The position numbers and the translations under genes are program-made. The notes below the pieces were generated by a model, which saw only the letters and a list, made by a program, of their open reading frames with translations, was not told where the DNA came from and ran no database searches. From the NCBI GenBank assembly GCA_030652255.1, contig JAUSAZ010000012.1, positions 207,049 to 271,048 of the forward strand: a DNA stretch of 64,000 bases, given 5' to 3'. This DNA is from Myxococcales bacterium (GTDB lineage Bacteria > Myxococcota_A > Polyangia > Polyangiales > Ga0077539). The stretch's first letter is position 1, and each line of letters starts with the position of its first letter. Positions 1 through 8,579 of the stretch are shown in pieces.

Positions 1-2
1 GG

Positions 3-926
3 GCGGCGCTGCCGCGGGCCTACGTCGAGCGCGCCGTGAAGGCGGGGGTGGTGCCCGACGAGCCGACGCTGGTCGTGCGGGGGATGCAGGCCTACCGCCG
101 CTCGGTGGACGCGGGCGTCGCCACCATCGGTCGCCGGCGGGCCGACGCCTCGGTCGCGTGGGGGCCGCTGCTCGACGCCGCGCGGCGCCTGGAGCTGCCC
201 ATCGACGCGACGGTGCGCGCCGCGGTCGCGGCGGTGTGGGACCCGGACGACCCCACCTCCATCGCGCCGCCCGACGACCGCACCGCCCCCTCCTCCATCG
301 CCGCGATGGACCTCGGCGAGCGCCTCGGCTGGATCACCCACCCCGCCGTGCGCTGGGACGTCGCCCGCTCGCTCGCCGGCAGCGACGCGCCGGGCCACAT
401 CCCCGCGCTGCGCCTCGCGCTCCACCGGCTGCCCGTGGCCGACTGCGTGCGCCTCGCGGTCGCGTTGCAGGAGCAGGGCGACGCCCTCGCCGACCTCTGG
501 GTCGAGCTGCTCTCCTCGCCGCGCCCCGCGCTGGTGGGCCTCGGGGCCACGGTGGCGGGCCTGCTGCGCCTGCGCCGGGCCCTCACCCCGCTGGTGCAGC
601 ACGCGCTCTCGCCCGACGAGGGCGCCTGGCGACTCATGGGCTGGGCCGCGGGGGGCTTCGGCCCGGCGCTGGTGCGCGCGGTGCGCAGCGCCGAGGGGGC
701 CCCGGTGGAGCGGCTGTCGTGGGTGCTCGCCCACGCGGTGGCGCAGGGCGGGGCGCGGGAGATGGAGCGTGCGCGCCAGGGCGCCGACCCGACCTTCGAG
801 CAGGCGGCCACCCGGGCGCTCGCCCTCCAGGACGAGGTGCAGCGATGGACGGCGGCGCTGCGCGAGGGGCGCGGCGAGGGCGACATCGAGCGGGCGGTGG
901 CCCCGCTGCTACGTGGCACCTCGTAG
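3..926 (+). CDS. Unrecognised helical protein, 5' end outside window
   Basis: The frame is open from the left edge to a TAG at 924-926, giving about 307 codons of what is probably a longer protein. A GTG at 36 exists, but the reading continues sensibly upstream of it, so I treat the gene as 5'-partial. The visible product is rich in Ala, Leu and Arg, with regularly spaced helices and no obvious membrane segment, zinc site or enzyme motif. The spacing resembles HEAT-like repeats, but I cannot assign a family. It ends 108 bases before the metallophosphoesterase gene, which has its own promoter, so the two need not be co-transcribed. Confidence 0.75.
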   Translation, partial: AALPRAYVERAVKAGVVPDEPTLVVRGMQAYRRSVDAGVATIGRRRADASVAWGPLLDAARRLELPIDATVRAAVAAVWDPDDPTSIAPPDDRTAPSSIAAMDLGERLGWITHPAVRWDVARSLAGSDAPGHIPALRLALHRLPVADCVRLAVALQEQGDALADLWVELLSSPRPALVGLGATVAGLLRLRRALTPLVQHALSPDEGAWRLMGWAAGGFGPALVRAVRSAEGAPVERLSWVLAHAVAQGGAREMERARQGADPTFEQAATRALALQDEVQRWTAALREGRGEGDIERAVAPLLRGTS

Positions 927-987
927 CGCCGGGTGATTTCGCGGTCGAATTGCGATCGAACCGCGGGCTGCAGCGCACAATCTGCGG

Positions 988-1016
988 TGGACACGCGCCC
1001 CCCGGGTCCCTAGGAT
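988..1016 (+). promoter_or_regulatory. Sigma-70-like promoter of the metallophosphoesterase gene
   Basis: TGGACA at 988-993 (five of six to TTGACA) and TAGGAT at 1011-1016 are separated by 17 bases. The predicted start of transcription is about 12 bases before the ATG at 1035, so the leader would be very short. Confidence 0.55.
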
Positions 1017-1034
1017 CCGCTCCCTCCCCCAACC

Positions 1035-1778
1035 ATGCGAATTGGTATCTTCAGTGACGTCCACGCCAACATCGAGGCGCTCTCCGCGGTCGTGGAGGCG
1101 CTGCGGCGTGAGTCCCCGGACGTCATGTACTGCCTCGGCGACGTGGTGGGCTACGGCGCCTCGCCCAACGAGTGCTCCGACCTGGTGCGCAGCGTCGCGA
1201 AGGTCACCATCCTCGGCAACCACGACGCCGCCGTCGCGGGCCGCATGGACTACAGCTACTACTACGAGGCCGCGCGCCGCGCGCTCGACCTGCACGCCTC
1301 GCTGCTGACCCCGGAAAACCTCGCCTGGCTCCGCGCCCTCCCCTACAAGCACGTCGTGGGCGACACGGGCGTGCACCTCTGCCACGGCTCGCCCGTTCGC
1401 ATCGAGGAGTTCGACTACATCTTCGCCCCCGAGCAGGCGCGCGACTGCCTCTCCATCTTCCCCGAGCTCGGGCACATCACCCTCATCGGGCACTCGCACC
1501 TGTGCAAGGCCTTCGAGCTCTCCTCCGACGACGTCATCGAGCTGCAGGGCCCGCCGCGCAGCTTCACCCTGCGCCCCGATCGCAAGTACATCGTCTCCGT
1601 CGGCAGCGTGGGCCAGCCCCGCGACTACGACAACCGCGCCAGCTTCGTGCTCTACGACTCCGAGACGAAGAAGTTCGAGTTCAAGCGCGTCGAGTACGAC
1701 ATCGAGGGCGCCGCGCAGAAGATCTTCGACGCCCGCCTCGAGCGCAACTTCGGGCACCGGCTCTTCATCGGCGTGTGA
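1035..1778 (+). CDS. Calcineurin-like metallophosphoesterase
   Basis: This 247-residue protein shows the full di-metal phosphoesterase set: SDVHAN at residues 7-12, GD at 35-36, GNHD at 61-64, a lone His in CHGSP near 116, and GHSH at 152-155. Family members (YfcE/MPP superfamily) hydrolyse phosphomono- or diesters using two bound metals; the substrate cannot be read from sequence. No signal peptide is present, so it is cytoplasmic. The ATG at 1035 starts directly with the conserved first strand (MRIGIFSD). The 3' end overlaps the convergent barrel-protein gene by 14 bases. Confidence 0.88.
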   Translation: MRIGIFSDVHANIEALSAVVEALRRESPDVMYCLGDVVGYGASPNECSDLVRSVAKVTILGNHDAAVAGRMDYSYYYEAARRALDLHASLLTPENLAWLRALPYKHVVGDTGVHLCHGSPVRIEEFDYIFAPEQARDCLSIFPELGHITLIGHSHLCKAFELSSDDVIELQGPPRSFTLRPDRKYIVSVGSVGQPRDYDNRASFVLYDSETKKFEFKRVEYDIEGAAQKIFDARLERNFGHRLFIGV

Positions 1779-2436
1779 GCGTCGGGCCGCGGCTCCAGCC
1801 GAAGCTGGCCGCGATGGAGAAGGTCGTCGCGTTGGTCTGGCTGAAGGGGTCGTGGCCCACGTTGGCGTCGAGCTCCATCCAGCGAAACGGGCGCCACTGC
1901 GCGCCGAGCTCGAAGGCGTAGACCCCGTCGACGGCGCTGTACTCCCGGCCCTCGCGGCGGTCGCCGATCTCGGTGACGTTCATGAGCAGGGCGCCCACGC
2001 GCACGCCGGGGTTGAGCACCACCGGGCCGATGCGGACGCGCGCCCCCGCGCTCACCCAGGCGTGCGTGGTGAAGCGCGCCCGGTACGCGTCGGCCTGCGC
2101 CTCGCCGATCTCCGGGAACTCATAGATGTCCGCGCCCACGCGCACGAAGAACCACCGGGCGTCGAAGCCGATGCCGGCGGTGAAGCCCGAGAGCGCCATG
2201 CGCCCGAAGCCGAAGTACTTCCCGGGGAGGCTCTCGGGCGTCGCGCTGCCGCGAGGGCCGCGCTGCGGGACGAAGCCCATGGAGCTCGGATCGAAGCTGT
2301 TGAGCACGAAGCCCACGCGCGCATAGATGCCCGTCGCCAGGGGGTCGACCCGGGTCTGCGCCGACGCCGGGGCGGACGTGAGCGACGCGACGCCGAGGGC
2401 GACCATCGCGAGTCCGGTGCGGGCGGTGCGGTGCAT
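1765..2436 (-). CDS. Secreted beta-barrel-like protein of unknown function
   Basis: The 223-residue product begins with a Sec signal peptide (MHRTARTGLAMVALGVAS, cleavage probably after APASA). The rest consists of alternating aromatic/hydrophobic strands (FGFGRMALSGF, WFFVRVGADIYEF, ARVRIGPVVLNPG) ending in FSIAASFGW, a pattern typical of a small outer-membrane barrel. The frame is open upstream to 2547, but that extension is basic and precedes the signal peptide, so I chose the ATG at 2436. Its tail overlaps the convergent phosphoesterase gene by 14 bases. No named family recognised. Confidence 0.72.
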   Translation of the reverse strand: MHRTARTGLAMVALGVASLTSAPASAQTRVDPLATGIYARVGFVLNSFDPSSMGFVPQRGPRGSATPESLPGKYFGFGRMALSGFTAGIGFDARWFFVRVGADIYEFPEIGEAQADAYRARFTTHAWVSAGARVRIGPVVLNPGVRVGALLMNVTEIGDRREGREYSAVDGVYAFELGAQWRPFRWMELDANVGHDPFSQTNATTFSIAASFGWSRGPTLTRR

Positions 2437-2497
2437 GAGCGGCGGCCTCAGCAATGGATGTTCCGCCCGGTGTGGACGGCATTTCAAGGGGGGATCC

Positions 2498-2509
2498 CGT
2501 CGATCGACG
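2498..2509. promoter_or_regulatory. 12-bp perfect palindrome upstream of the barrel-protein gene
   Basis: CGTCGATCGACG is a perfect palindrome lying 62 bases upstream of the minus-strand start at 2436. It could be an operator; short GC-rich palindromes also arise by chance in this genome. Confidence 0.2.
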
Positions 2510-2576
2510 TGGCGGGCGTGGGCGCCACCGGCCACCCGAGGCGCCACCCCCCACCAACGACCCCGGAGGTGAGGGA

Positions 2577-3011
2577 TCAGGTGTGGTGGCGGCGGGGCTT
2601 CACGGTGAGCACCGAGCAGGGAGCGGTGCGGGCGACGGCCTCGGCGACGCTGCCCATGAGCAGCCGGTCGAGGCCGCGGCGCCCGTGGGTGCCCACCACC
2701 ACCACGTCGGCGTGGATGGCGGAGGCGTGCGTGACGATGGCCTCGGCGGGCTGGGTGCCGGGCTGCGCGGAGAACTGCAGCCGGACGCCCTCGGCGTGGG
2801 CGTGGTGCGCCCGCTCGGCCTCGACGAGGCGCCGGAGCTCGTCGCAGGCGTGCTCGGCGGTGCCCATCGAGGCGAGGTCGTCATGGTTGGGCGGGACGAC
2901 CGTCATGATGTGAACCTCCGCGGGCGTCGCGCGCGCGGCGACCTCGAGGGCGGTGTGCAGGGTGTGCGCGGAGAAATCAGTGAGGTCGAGCGCGACGAGG
3001 AGTCGGAGCAT
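2577..3011 (-). CDS. Universal stress protein (UspA family)
   Basis: A 144-residue single-domain Usp, the usual size. It starts with the typical first strand (MLRLLVALDLTDFS) and carries the ATP-binding loop signature G-x2-G-x9-G-S: G107, G110, G120, S121 within VGTHGRRGLDRLLMGSVAE. That makes it the nucleotide-binding subclass. Proteins of this family are cytoplasmic and generally rise under starvation or stress; the specific role is unknown. It follows the minus-strand tatA by 58 bases and may be co-transcribed with it. Confidence 0.92.
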   Translation of the reverse strand: MLRLLVALDLTDFSAHTLHTALEVAARATPAEVHIMTVVPPNHDDLASMGTAEHACDELRRLVEAERAHHAHAEGVRLQFSAQPGTQPAEAIVTHASAIHADVVVVGTHGRRGLDRLLMGSVAEAVARTAPCSVLTVKPRRHHT

Positions 3012-3069
3012 CCGGGTGGTTCGCTGGGGGTGTCTCGGGAGGGTGTTGGTGACGGCGCCGCGGGCGGCG

Positions 3070-3258
3070 TCAGGCGGACTTGCCGGAGGGCGGCGGCGGG
3101 GACTCGGTGGGCCCCTCGTTGCCCTCGCGCAGGCCGCGCTTGAAGTTGGTGATGCCCTCCCCGAGGCCGCGCCCGAGCTGGGGGATCTTCGTGGCGCCGA
3201 AGATCAACACCACCAGCAACAGGATGACTACGAGCTCAGACGGTCCAAGACCCAGCAT
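3070..3258 (-). CDS. tatA: Sec-independent protein translocase TatA
   Basis: A 62-residue protein with the TatA/TatE plan: a very short N-terminus, one membrane helix (about residues 7-22), the FG hinge followed by the amphipathic helix ([16 protein letters not shown]), then a charged, Pro-rich tail. TatA oligomers form the pore through which folded twin-arginine proteins cross the inner membrane. No tatB or tatC is adjacent. At least two proteins in this window (genes at 20567 and 24147) have candidate twin-arginine signals. A Shine-Dalgarno-like AAGGAG precedes the ATG. Confidence 0.93.
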   Translation of the reverse strand: MLGLGPSELVVILLLVVLIFGATKIPQLGRGLGEGITNFKRGLREGNEGPTESPPPPSGKSA

Positions 3259-3296
3259 GGGATGAGGCTCCTTTGGTCGGTGACGGGCAAACGGTT

Positions 3297-4073
3297 CTAC
3301 ACCCCGCCGGTCGCGCGGGGCAACCCGACGTGGTGCGCGAGGGCGTCCAGGTCAACCCGGACGACGTGCACGGTCAGCCGCGCGACCTTCGCGGCGACGG
3401 CGACGCGGTGCCCCGGATCGAGGTCGACGCGGGCGAAGCACCAGCGTGCGGCGTCGTCGCCGAGCGAGGGGTCGAAGCGCACCCTCGGCGGCGCCTCGTC
3501 GGGCATGAACGAGAAGGCCCGCAGCGGCAGCGCGAGCCCCATGCCGCGGGCCTTGATGTAGGCCTCCTTGAGGGTCCAGAGGGCGAGGAAGCGGTCGCGG
3601 TGCCGTGCCTCCGGGAGCGCGCGCAGCTCGGTCACCTCGTCGGGGGAGAAGAAGCGGTCGGCGACCTCGAGCGGGCGCACGCGTCGGTCGAGGCGCTCGA
3701 CGTCGACGCCCACCGCGGGGTCGCGGCCGAGGGCGAGCGCGACCATGCCGCGGGTGTGCGAGAGGTTGAAGCGCGCGGTCGTCGCGGGGTGCTCGACGTC
3801 GGGCCGCCCGTGCGCGTTGTGCGTGAGGCGCCACGCGCGGCGCTCGACGGCCCCCCAGGTCGAGAGGGCGGCCCGCAGCAGCGCGCGCCCGCACAGGAAC
3901 TCCCCCGCCGCCCCCTCGTCGCCGTAGCGCTCGTGGCGCGCCCGCTCGTCGTCGGGCAGCGCCTCGCGCAGCCTCGCGACGGTGCTCGGGTCGAGCCTGC
4001 GGGGAATGTCCACGCAGCACAGCACCACCTCCCCCGGCGGCGGCGGCGCGGCGAAGGGGAGCAGCGGGCTCAC
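3297..4073 (-). CDS. 4'-phosphopantetheinyl transferase, Sfp type
   Basis: The 258-residue product carries the Sfp-family motifs: FNLSHT (102-107), GVDVE (122-126, Mg-binding Asp and Glu) and WTLKEAYIK (166-174). Such enzymes move the phosphopantetheine arm from CoA to a Ser of acyl- or peptidyl-carrier proteins, activating fatty acid, polyketide or nonribosomal peptide synthases. The length and two-lobed pattern fit Sfp rather than the small AcpS. The GTG start at 4073 overlaps the stop of the upstream Kelch gene by four bases (GTGA), suggesting translational coupling. No carrier-protein or synthase gene is in the window. Confidence 0.9.
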   Translation of the reverse strand: MSPLLPFAAPPPPGEVVLCCVDIPRRLDPSTVARLREALPDDERARHERYGDEGAAGEFLCGRALLRAALSTWGAVERRAWRLTHNAHGRPDVEHPATTARFNLSHTRGMVALALGRDPAVGVDVERLDRRVRPLEVADRFFSPDEVTELRALPEARHRDRFLALWTLKEAYIKARGMGLALPLRAFSFMPDEAPPRVRFDPSLGDDAARWCFARVDLDPGHRVAVAAKVARLTVHVVRVDLDALAHHVGLPRATGGV

Positions 4074-5725
4074 GGCGCGCAGTCGAGGGTGACCGAGCGC
4101 AGCGCGGGGGTGCCGGCGCCGTCGCCCGAGAAGGTCGCGAGCACCTGCACCCGGCGCACGCCGTCGCCGAGGGGCATGGAGCGGGCGGAGGTGGGGGCGA
4201 TGGTCCAGGCGTTCCAGGTGTCGGGGGCGGCGTCGCGCTCGAAGCGGACCTGCACGGTGACCTCGCCATCGACGTCCCAGCGGAGCGAGGTCGCGCGGCC
4301 CGAGGCCACGGCGAGCGGACCGGAGAGCCAGTGACCGACGCGGGCGCGGCCCGGGAGGGCGACGGCGGCGGAGCGCCACACCTCGCGGGGGAAGTTGTTG
4401 TTGCGGTCGGCGGTCTCGGCGCCGATGCAGGAGGTGCGGCCGCCGAGCACCCAGAGCTGCCCGAGGTGGTCGACGCGCATCACCTGGTCGCTGCGCACCC
4501 GCGGGAGCACGACCCCCATGGAGGCGCCGGACTCCCACGGGCCGAGGGCGCCGTCGGGGAGCAGCTCGGCCCACCAGACGCCGTCGTAGTTGTCGCCGCC
4601 AGCGTCGCCGCAGCGCGATCGACCGCCCGCGCGGCCGCCGACCATCACCACGCGGCCGCCGGTGACCACGGCCTTCTGGTCGTAGTTGGCGAGCGGGAGC
4701 ATCCCCGCGAGGCGCCACGGGGAGAGGGCGCCGTCGGTCTGGATGTCGGCGACGAACATCCGGCGCTCGATGTTGGAGACGGTCTCGCAGTCCTTGCGGC
4801 GGCACCCTCCGAGGGCCCATAGGTGCCGCGAGGTGCCAGCCCCGGCGAGGAACTGGTTTACCCCGTCGGGTAAGGGGGAGGTGCGGCGCCACGGCGCGAG
4901 CGATCCGTCGGGGAGCACCGTGGCGACGGAGACGTCGTCCGTGGCGCGGTCGCCGTCGTCGCCGCCGAGGGTGTAGAGGAAGCCCGCGGCGAGCACGGCC
5001 TCGTGGCCGAAGCGGCGGACGGGGTTGTCGGGGGCGTCGGTCCAGCGGGGGATGTCACCGGCGGCGGGGGAGCCGAAGCGCGCGGCGACGAGCTGGCGCA
5101 CGTTGTCGCCGCCGAGGTCCTGGGCGCCGCCGGTGAGGTACACGCGGCCCGCGTGGGCGAGCGTGATGTGGTCGAGGAGCGCGAGGGGATACGGGGTGCG
5201 GGCGCTCCACTGCCCGAGCGTGCCGTCGGGCTGCACCGGGGCGGAGAGAAGCTCGGTGGAGGTGTGCGTGGCGTCGGTCTGGCCGCCGAGGAGGTACCAC
5301 CAGCCGTCCATCACGAAGCCGTCGGCGTCGAGCGCGCCGCGGGGCAGCGGGCGGTCCTCGACGAAGGGGCCGGGGCGCGTGGCGGGGGCGAGCACGAGCG
5401 CGCCGCGCGCGGCGTCGTAGGCGAGCGACTGCGCGGTGTGGGGGCCGAGCTCGCGGCCCGGGCCTGGGAGCAGCGCGGCGCCGCGGAGGCTCAGGCAGCC
5501 GGGCGGACCGGCGTCCGGCGCGGGGACATCGGGCGCGGGGACATCGGGCGCGGGGACATCGGGCGCGGGGACGTCCGGCGCGGGGACGTCCGGCGCGTCG
5601 GGGCGGTCGGTGCTCTTACCGAGGTCGGTAAGCGCGGCGTCGGGCGTGGCGCCCGGAGGCGTCGGGGAGGCGTCGCATGCGGCGAGCAGGAAGGCGAGGC
5701 CGAGGGCGTGGCGGGGGCGCGGCAC
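4070..5725 (-). CDS. Kelch-repeat lipoprotein
   Basis: A 551-residue exported protein. The GTG at 5725 gives a compact lipoprotein signal (VPRPRHALGLAFLLAAC) with a lipobox; the open frame further upstream would bury it. After an acidic linker containing five PDVPA units comes a series of about 45-60-residue Kelch-like blades, recognisable by recurrent LGG/VGGR/TGG turns followed by a paired W (YLLGGQTD, YLTGGAQD, YTLGGDDG, WALGG, VMVGGRAGG). The fold predicted is a beta-propeller on the cell surface or in the periplasm. Its stop overlaps the phosphopantetheinyl transferase start. The ligand is unknown. Confidence 0.85.
   Translation of the reverse strand: MPRPRHALGLAFLLAACDASPTPPGATPDAALTDLGKSTDRPDAPDVPAPDVPAPDVPAPDVPAPDVPAPDAGPPGCLSLRGAALLPGPGRELGPHTAQSLAYDAARGALVLAPATRPGPFVEDRPLPRGALDADGFVMDGWWYLLGGQTDATHTSTELLSAPVQPDGTLGQWSARTPYPLALLDHITLAHAGRVYLTGGAQDLGGDNVRQLVAARFGSPAAGDIPRWTDAPDNPVRRFGHEAVLAAGFLYTLGGDDGDRATDDVSVATVLPDGSLAPWRRTSPLPDGVNQFLAGAGTSRHLWALGGCRRKDCETVSNIERRMFVADIQTDGALSPWRLAGMLPLANYDQKAVVTGGRVVMVGGRAGGRSRCGDAGGDNYDGVWWAELLPDGALGPWESGASMGVVLPRVRSDQVMRVDHLGQLWVLGGRTSCIGAETADRNNNFPREVWRSAAVALPGRARVGHWLSGPLAVASGRATSLRWDVDGEVTVQVRFERDAAPDTWNAWTIAPTSARSMPLGDGVRRVQVLATFSGDGAGTPALRSVTLDCAP
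5517..5591 (-). repeat. Five 15-bp tandem units encoding PDVPA
   Basis: Five successive units of GGCGCGGGGACRTCS (plus-strand reading) lie in the linker just after the lipoprotein Cys of the Kelch gene. The first three units end ATCG and the last two GTCC, so the array has diverged in blocks. The length is a multiple of three, so copy-number change would alter only linker length. Confidence 0.9.
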
Positions 5726-5790
5726 GGGGCGAGCGTAGCGCGGGGATAAGGGCGATCGAGGGAGATCGCGTGACAGGCCCGGGGTGGCCC

Positions 5791-5818
5791 TTGACGCTGG
5801 GGTCGGCTTGCCCACAAT
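5791..5818 (+). promoter_or_regulatory. Sigma-70-like promoter of speA
   Basis: TTGACG (5791-5796) and CACAAT (5813-5818) are 16 bases apart in the divergent region between the Kelch gene and speA. The predicted leader is about 65 bases. Confidence 0.45.
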
Positions 5819-5839
5819 CGCGCCGCCTGCGCCCGTCGG

Positions 5840-5880
5840 GGCCCCGATGGACGGGGCCGCTCGGGCTTCGCAGCGCGAAG
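5840..5880 (+). promoter_or_regulatory. Two adjacent hairpins in the speA leader
   Basis: GGCCCC (5840-5845) pairs with GGGGCC (5853-5858), and CTTCGC (5866-5871) pairs with GCGAAG (5875-5880) with a three-base loop. The second hairpin ends 10 bases before the TTG start and overlaps the only AAGGG-like ribosome site, so it could limit translation. No known riboswitch motif was recognised. Confidence 0.35.
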
Positions 5881-5890
5881 GGTTCCTTCA

Positions 5891-7852
5891 TTGGACGCTA
5901 CGCCCGCACCCGCCGCCGACTCGACCGAGCGCCCGGCCTGGACCATCGACGACGCCCTCGCCCTCTACCTCATCGATCGGTGGGGGTCGGGGTATTTCAC
6001 GGTCAACCCCGATGGCAACATCGCGGCGCGGCCGCTGCAGGAGCAGGGCGCCTCGATTCCGTTGTTCGAGGTGGTGAAGGAGGCGCGCGCCGAGGGGTTC
6101 CAGACCCCGCTGCTCATCCGCTTCCAGGACATCCTCCACCACCGGGTGCGCTCGATCAACGAGGCCTTCATCCGCGCCATCGCGGACAACAAATACCAGG
6201 GCGTGTACCGGGGCGTTTATCCCATCAAGGTCAACCAGCTCCGCGAGGTGCTGGAGGAGATCCTGGTGGCGGGCGAGCCCTTCCACTACGGCATCGAGGT
6301 CGGCTCGAAGCCCGAGGTCTTCGCCGGGCTCTCGCAGCACAGCGACCCCGAGTCCCTCATCATCTGCAACGGGTACAAGGACGACACCTTCATCCGCACG
6401 GCCCTCGTCGGCAGCAAGCTCGGCAAGCGGGTGATCCTGGTGGCGGAGAAGCTCGCCGAGGTGGCGGCCATCATCCGCGTCGCCAAGGAGATGGGCGTCG
6501 AGCCCATGGTCGGCCTGCGGGTGCGATTGCTCGCCAAGGGCGCCGGCAAGTGGGCCACCTCCGGGGGCGAGCACGCGAAGTTCGGGCTGAGCACGGCGGA
6601 GATCCTCGACGCGGGGCAGATGCTGCGCGACGCGGGCCTGGCCTCGGCCTTCAAGCTCCTGCACTTCCACATCGGGTCGCAGGTGCCCGACATCCTCATC
6701 ATGAAGCGCGCGGTGCGCGAGGCCGCGCGGTACTACGCCAAGCTCCGGCAGATGGGGCACGACGTGGAGTACATCGACGTGGGCGGCGGCCTGGCCGTCG
6801 ACTACGACGGGAGCGCCAGCACCTTCCACAGCTCGATGAACTACACGGTGCAGGAGTACGCCGACAACATCGTCTACAACATCATGGACATCTGTGATGA
6901 GGAGAAGGTCGCGCACCCGATCATCGTGAGCGAGTCGGGGCGCGCGGTCGTGGCGCACCACTCGGTGCTGGTGGTGGAGGCCTTCGGGTCGATCGAGAAG
7001 ACCCCGAGCGAGCCCGCCTCGGCGCCGGTGGTGGACCACAAGCTCATCCGCGACCTGCTCTACATCCAGCGGCACCTCACGGGCCGCAACCTGATGGAGA
7101 GCTGGCACGACCTCACGGACATCAAGGAGTCTTCGCAGAAGATGTTCGAGCTCGGGCTGCTCGACCTCACGGTGAAGGCGCGCGTCGAGTCGCTCTACTG
7201 GGAGATCGCCGAGGCCATCCAGACCCGCGCGAAGTCGCTCGTCCCCGAGGAGCGCCCGGAGGAGCTCGGCGACCTCGACAACCAGCTGGCCGACCAGCAC
7301 ATCTGCAACTTCTCGGTGTTCCAGTCGCTGCTCGACCACTGGGCCCTGGGGCAGCTCTTCCCCATCGTCCCCATCCATCGACTGAACGAGGAGCCCACGC
7401 TCGAGACCACGCTGGTGGACATCACCTGCGACTCCGACGGCAAGGTGTCGAAGTTCATCGACCTGAGCGACACCCGCGACACGCTGCGGCTGCACGAGGT
7501 GTCGGCCTCGCCGTACTACCTCGGCATCTTCCTCACGGGCGCCTATCAGGACATCATGGGCGACCTGCACAACCTCTTCGGCCGCGTCAACGAGGTGCAC
7601 GTCTTCCTCGATGAGGACGACGAGCGCGGGTACTACATCGAAGAGACCCTGCCGGGTAACACCGTCGCGGAGGTGCTGGCGATGACCCAGTACTTCCCCA
7701 ACAACCTCGCGCAGAAGATGAAGTCCCAGATCGACCAGGCCATCAAGGCCGACCGGCTGCGCCCGCAGGAGGGCATGCGCCTCCTGGCCGACTACGAGCG
7801 CGGCCTGAAGGAGCAGACCTACCTGTCCTTCAAGGCCCCGAACGGGAAGTGA
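5891..7852 (+). CDS. speA: Biosynthetic arginine decarboxylase SpeA
   Basis: A 653-residue PLP enzyme of the alanine-racemase-fold decarboxylases, matching the usual length of bacterial SpeA. The PLP lysine lies in YPIKVNQ (K113). Further hallmarks are HIGSQ (about 259-263), DVGGGLAVDYDGS (about 296-308) and SESGRAVVAHHS. It converts arginine to agmatine plus CO2, the first step to putrescine; an agmatinase gene lies at 33794-32850. The only suitable start is a TTG at 5891, following two leader hairpins. Its 3' end overlaps the convergent glutathione transferase gene by 23 bases. Confidence 0.96.
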   Translation: MDATPAPAADSTERPAWTIDDALALYLIDRWGSGYFTVNPDGNIAARPLQEQGASIPLFEVVKEARAEGFQTPLLIRFQDILHHRVRSINEAFIRAIADNKYQGVYRGVYPIKVNQLREVLEEILVAGEPFHYGIEVGSKPEVFAGLSQHSDPESLIICNGYKDDTFIRTALVGSKLGKRVILVAEKLAEVAAIIRVAKEMGVEPMVGLRVRLLAKGAGKWATSGGEHAKFGLSTAEILDAGQMLRDAGLASAFKLLHFHIGSQVPDILIMKRAVREAARYYAKLRQMGHDVEYIDVGGGLAVDYDGSASTFHSSMNYTVQEYADNIVYNIMDICDEEKVAHPIIVSESGRAVVAHHSVLVVEAFGSIEKTPSEPASAPVVDHKLIRDLLYIQRHLTGRNLMESWHDLTDIKESSQKMFELGLLDLTVKARVESLYWEIAEAIQTRAKSLVPEERPEELGDLDNQLADQHICNFSVFQSLLDHWALGQLFPIVPIHRLNEEPTLETTLVDITCDSDGKVSKFIDLSDTRDTLRLHEVSASPYYLGIFLTGAYQDIMGDLHNLFGRVNEVHVFLDEDDERGYYIEETLPGNTVAEVLAMTQYFPNNLAQKMKSQIDQAIKADRLRPQEGMRLLADYERGLKEQTYLSFKAPNGK

Positions 7853-8579
7853 GGGCGTAGAGCCGGTCGCGCCACTCGAAGAAGCGACCCAGCGCCGGGT
7901 CGTTGATGAACTCCCGCACCCCCTCCCCCACCCGGTGGGGGAGCGCGTTGTAGGGCGAGTCCGGGATCTTCAGGTTGAGCGTCAGCCCCGCGGCCGTGAG
8001 GTCGGCCAGCGTCGGGCTCTTGCCACACAGATAGCCGTCCGCGGCGATGCGCTCGCACAGCTCCAGCAGCAGCGACCGCACCGCCGTGCGCGCCTCGTCG
8101 AGCTGCCGGCGCACCGGCGGGAGGAAGCTCGCGGGGCGGGCGATCCAGCCCACGGCGCGGATGAGCGCGCGGGGCACCGCCGTCGTCGCCATCGCGGCGG
8201 CGCCCACGTCGGCCCACAGCTCGCCGTCGCGCAGGGCCTCGTCGGTGGCGATGCCCGGAACACGAGGGCCCAGCACGACGTCGAGGCGCTCCTCCATGTC
8301 GAGCACGACGCGCCGCTGGGTGAAGTCCGATGGGAGCATCGGGCGCGCCTCGGGGAAGGCGTGCTCCAGATAGAGGGCGATGGCCGTCGAGTCGTGGATG
8401 ACGCTGCCCTCGTGCTCGATGATGGGCACCCGCCGCTGGCCCGAGAGCTTCATCAGCGCGAGCTGGTCGGGCCCGGGGCTGTGCTCGACGATGCGGTAGT
8501 CGAGGCCCTTGAAGTCGAGCATCAGCCGGACCTTCTCGGAGAAGTGACTCAAGGGGAAACGATGCAGCACGATGGTCAT
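7830..8579 (-). CDS. Glutathione S-transferase family protein
   Basis: A 249-residue protein with a thioredoxin-like N-terminal domain (MTIVLHRFPLSHFSEKV; the loop VPIIEHEGSVIHDSTAI at 51-67 binds the gamma-Glu of glutathione in relatives) and an all-helical C-terminal domain. The Ser in SHFS occupies the position of the usual catalytic Ser or Cys. The ATG at 8579 overlaps the stop of the CoA-transferase gene by four bases (ATGA), so the two are translationally coupled. Substrate unknown. Confidence 0.88.
   Translation of the reverse strand: MTIVLHRFPLSHFSEKVRLMLDFKGLDYRIVEHSPGPDQLALMKLSGQRRVPIIEHEGSVIHDSTAIALYLEHAFPEARPMLPSDFTQRRVVLDMEERLDVVLGPRVPGIATDEALRDGELWADVGAAAMATTAVPRALIRAVGWIARPASFLPPVRRQLDEARTAVRSLLLELCERIAADGYLCGKSPTLADLTAAGLTLNLKIPDSPYNALPHRVGEGVREFINDPALGRFFEWRDRLYALTSRSGP

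Noticed and set aside
5888-7600. Minus-strand frame opposite speA
   Set aside because: Antisense shadow of a highly conserved enzyme.
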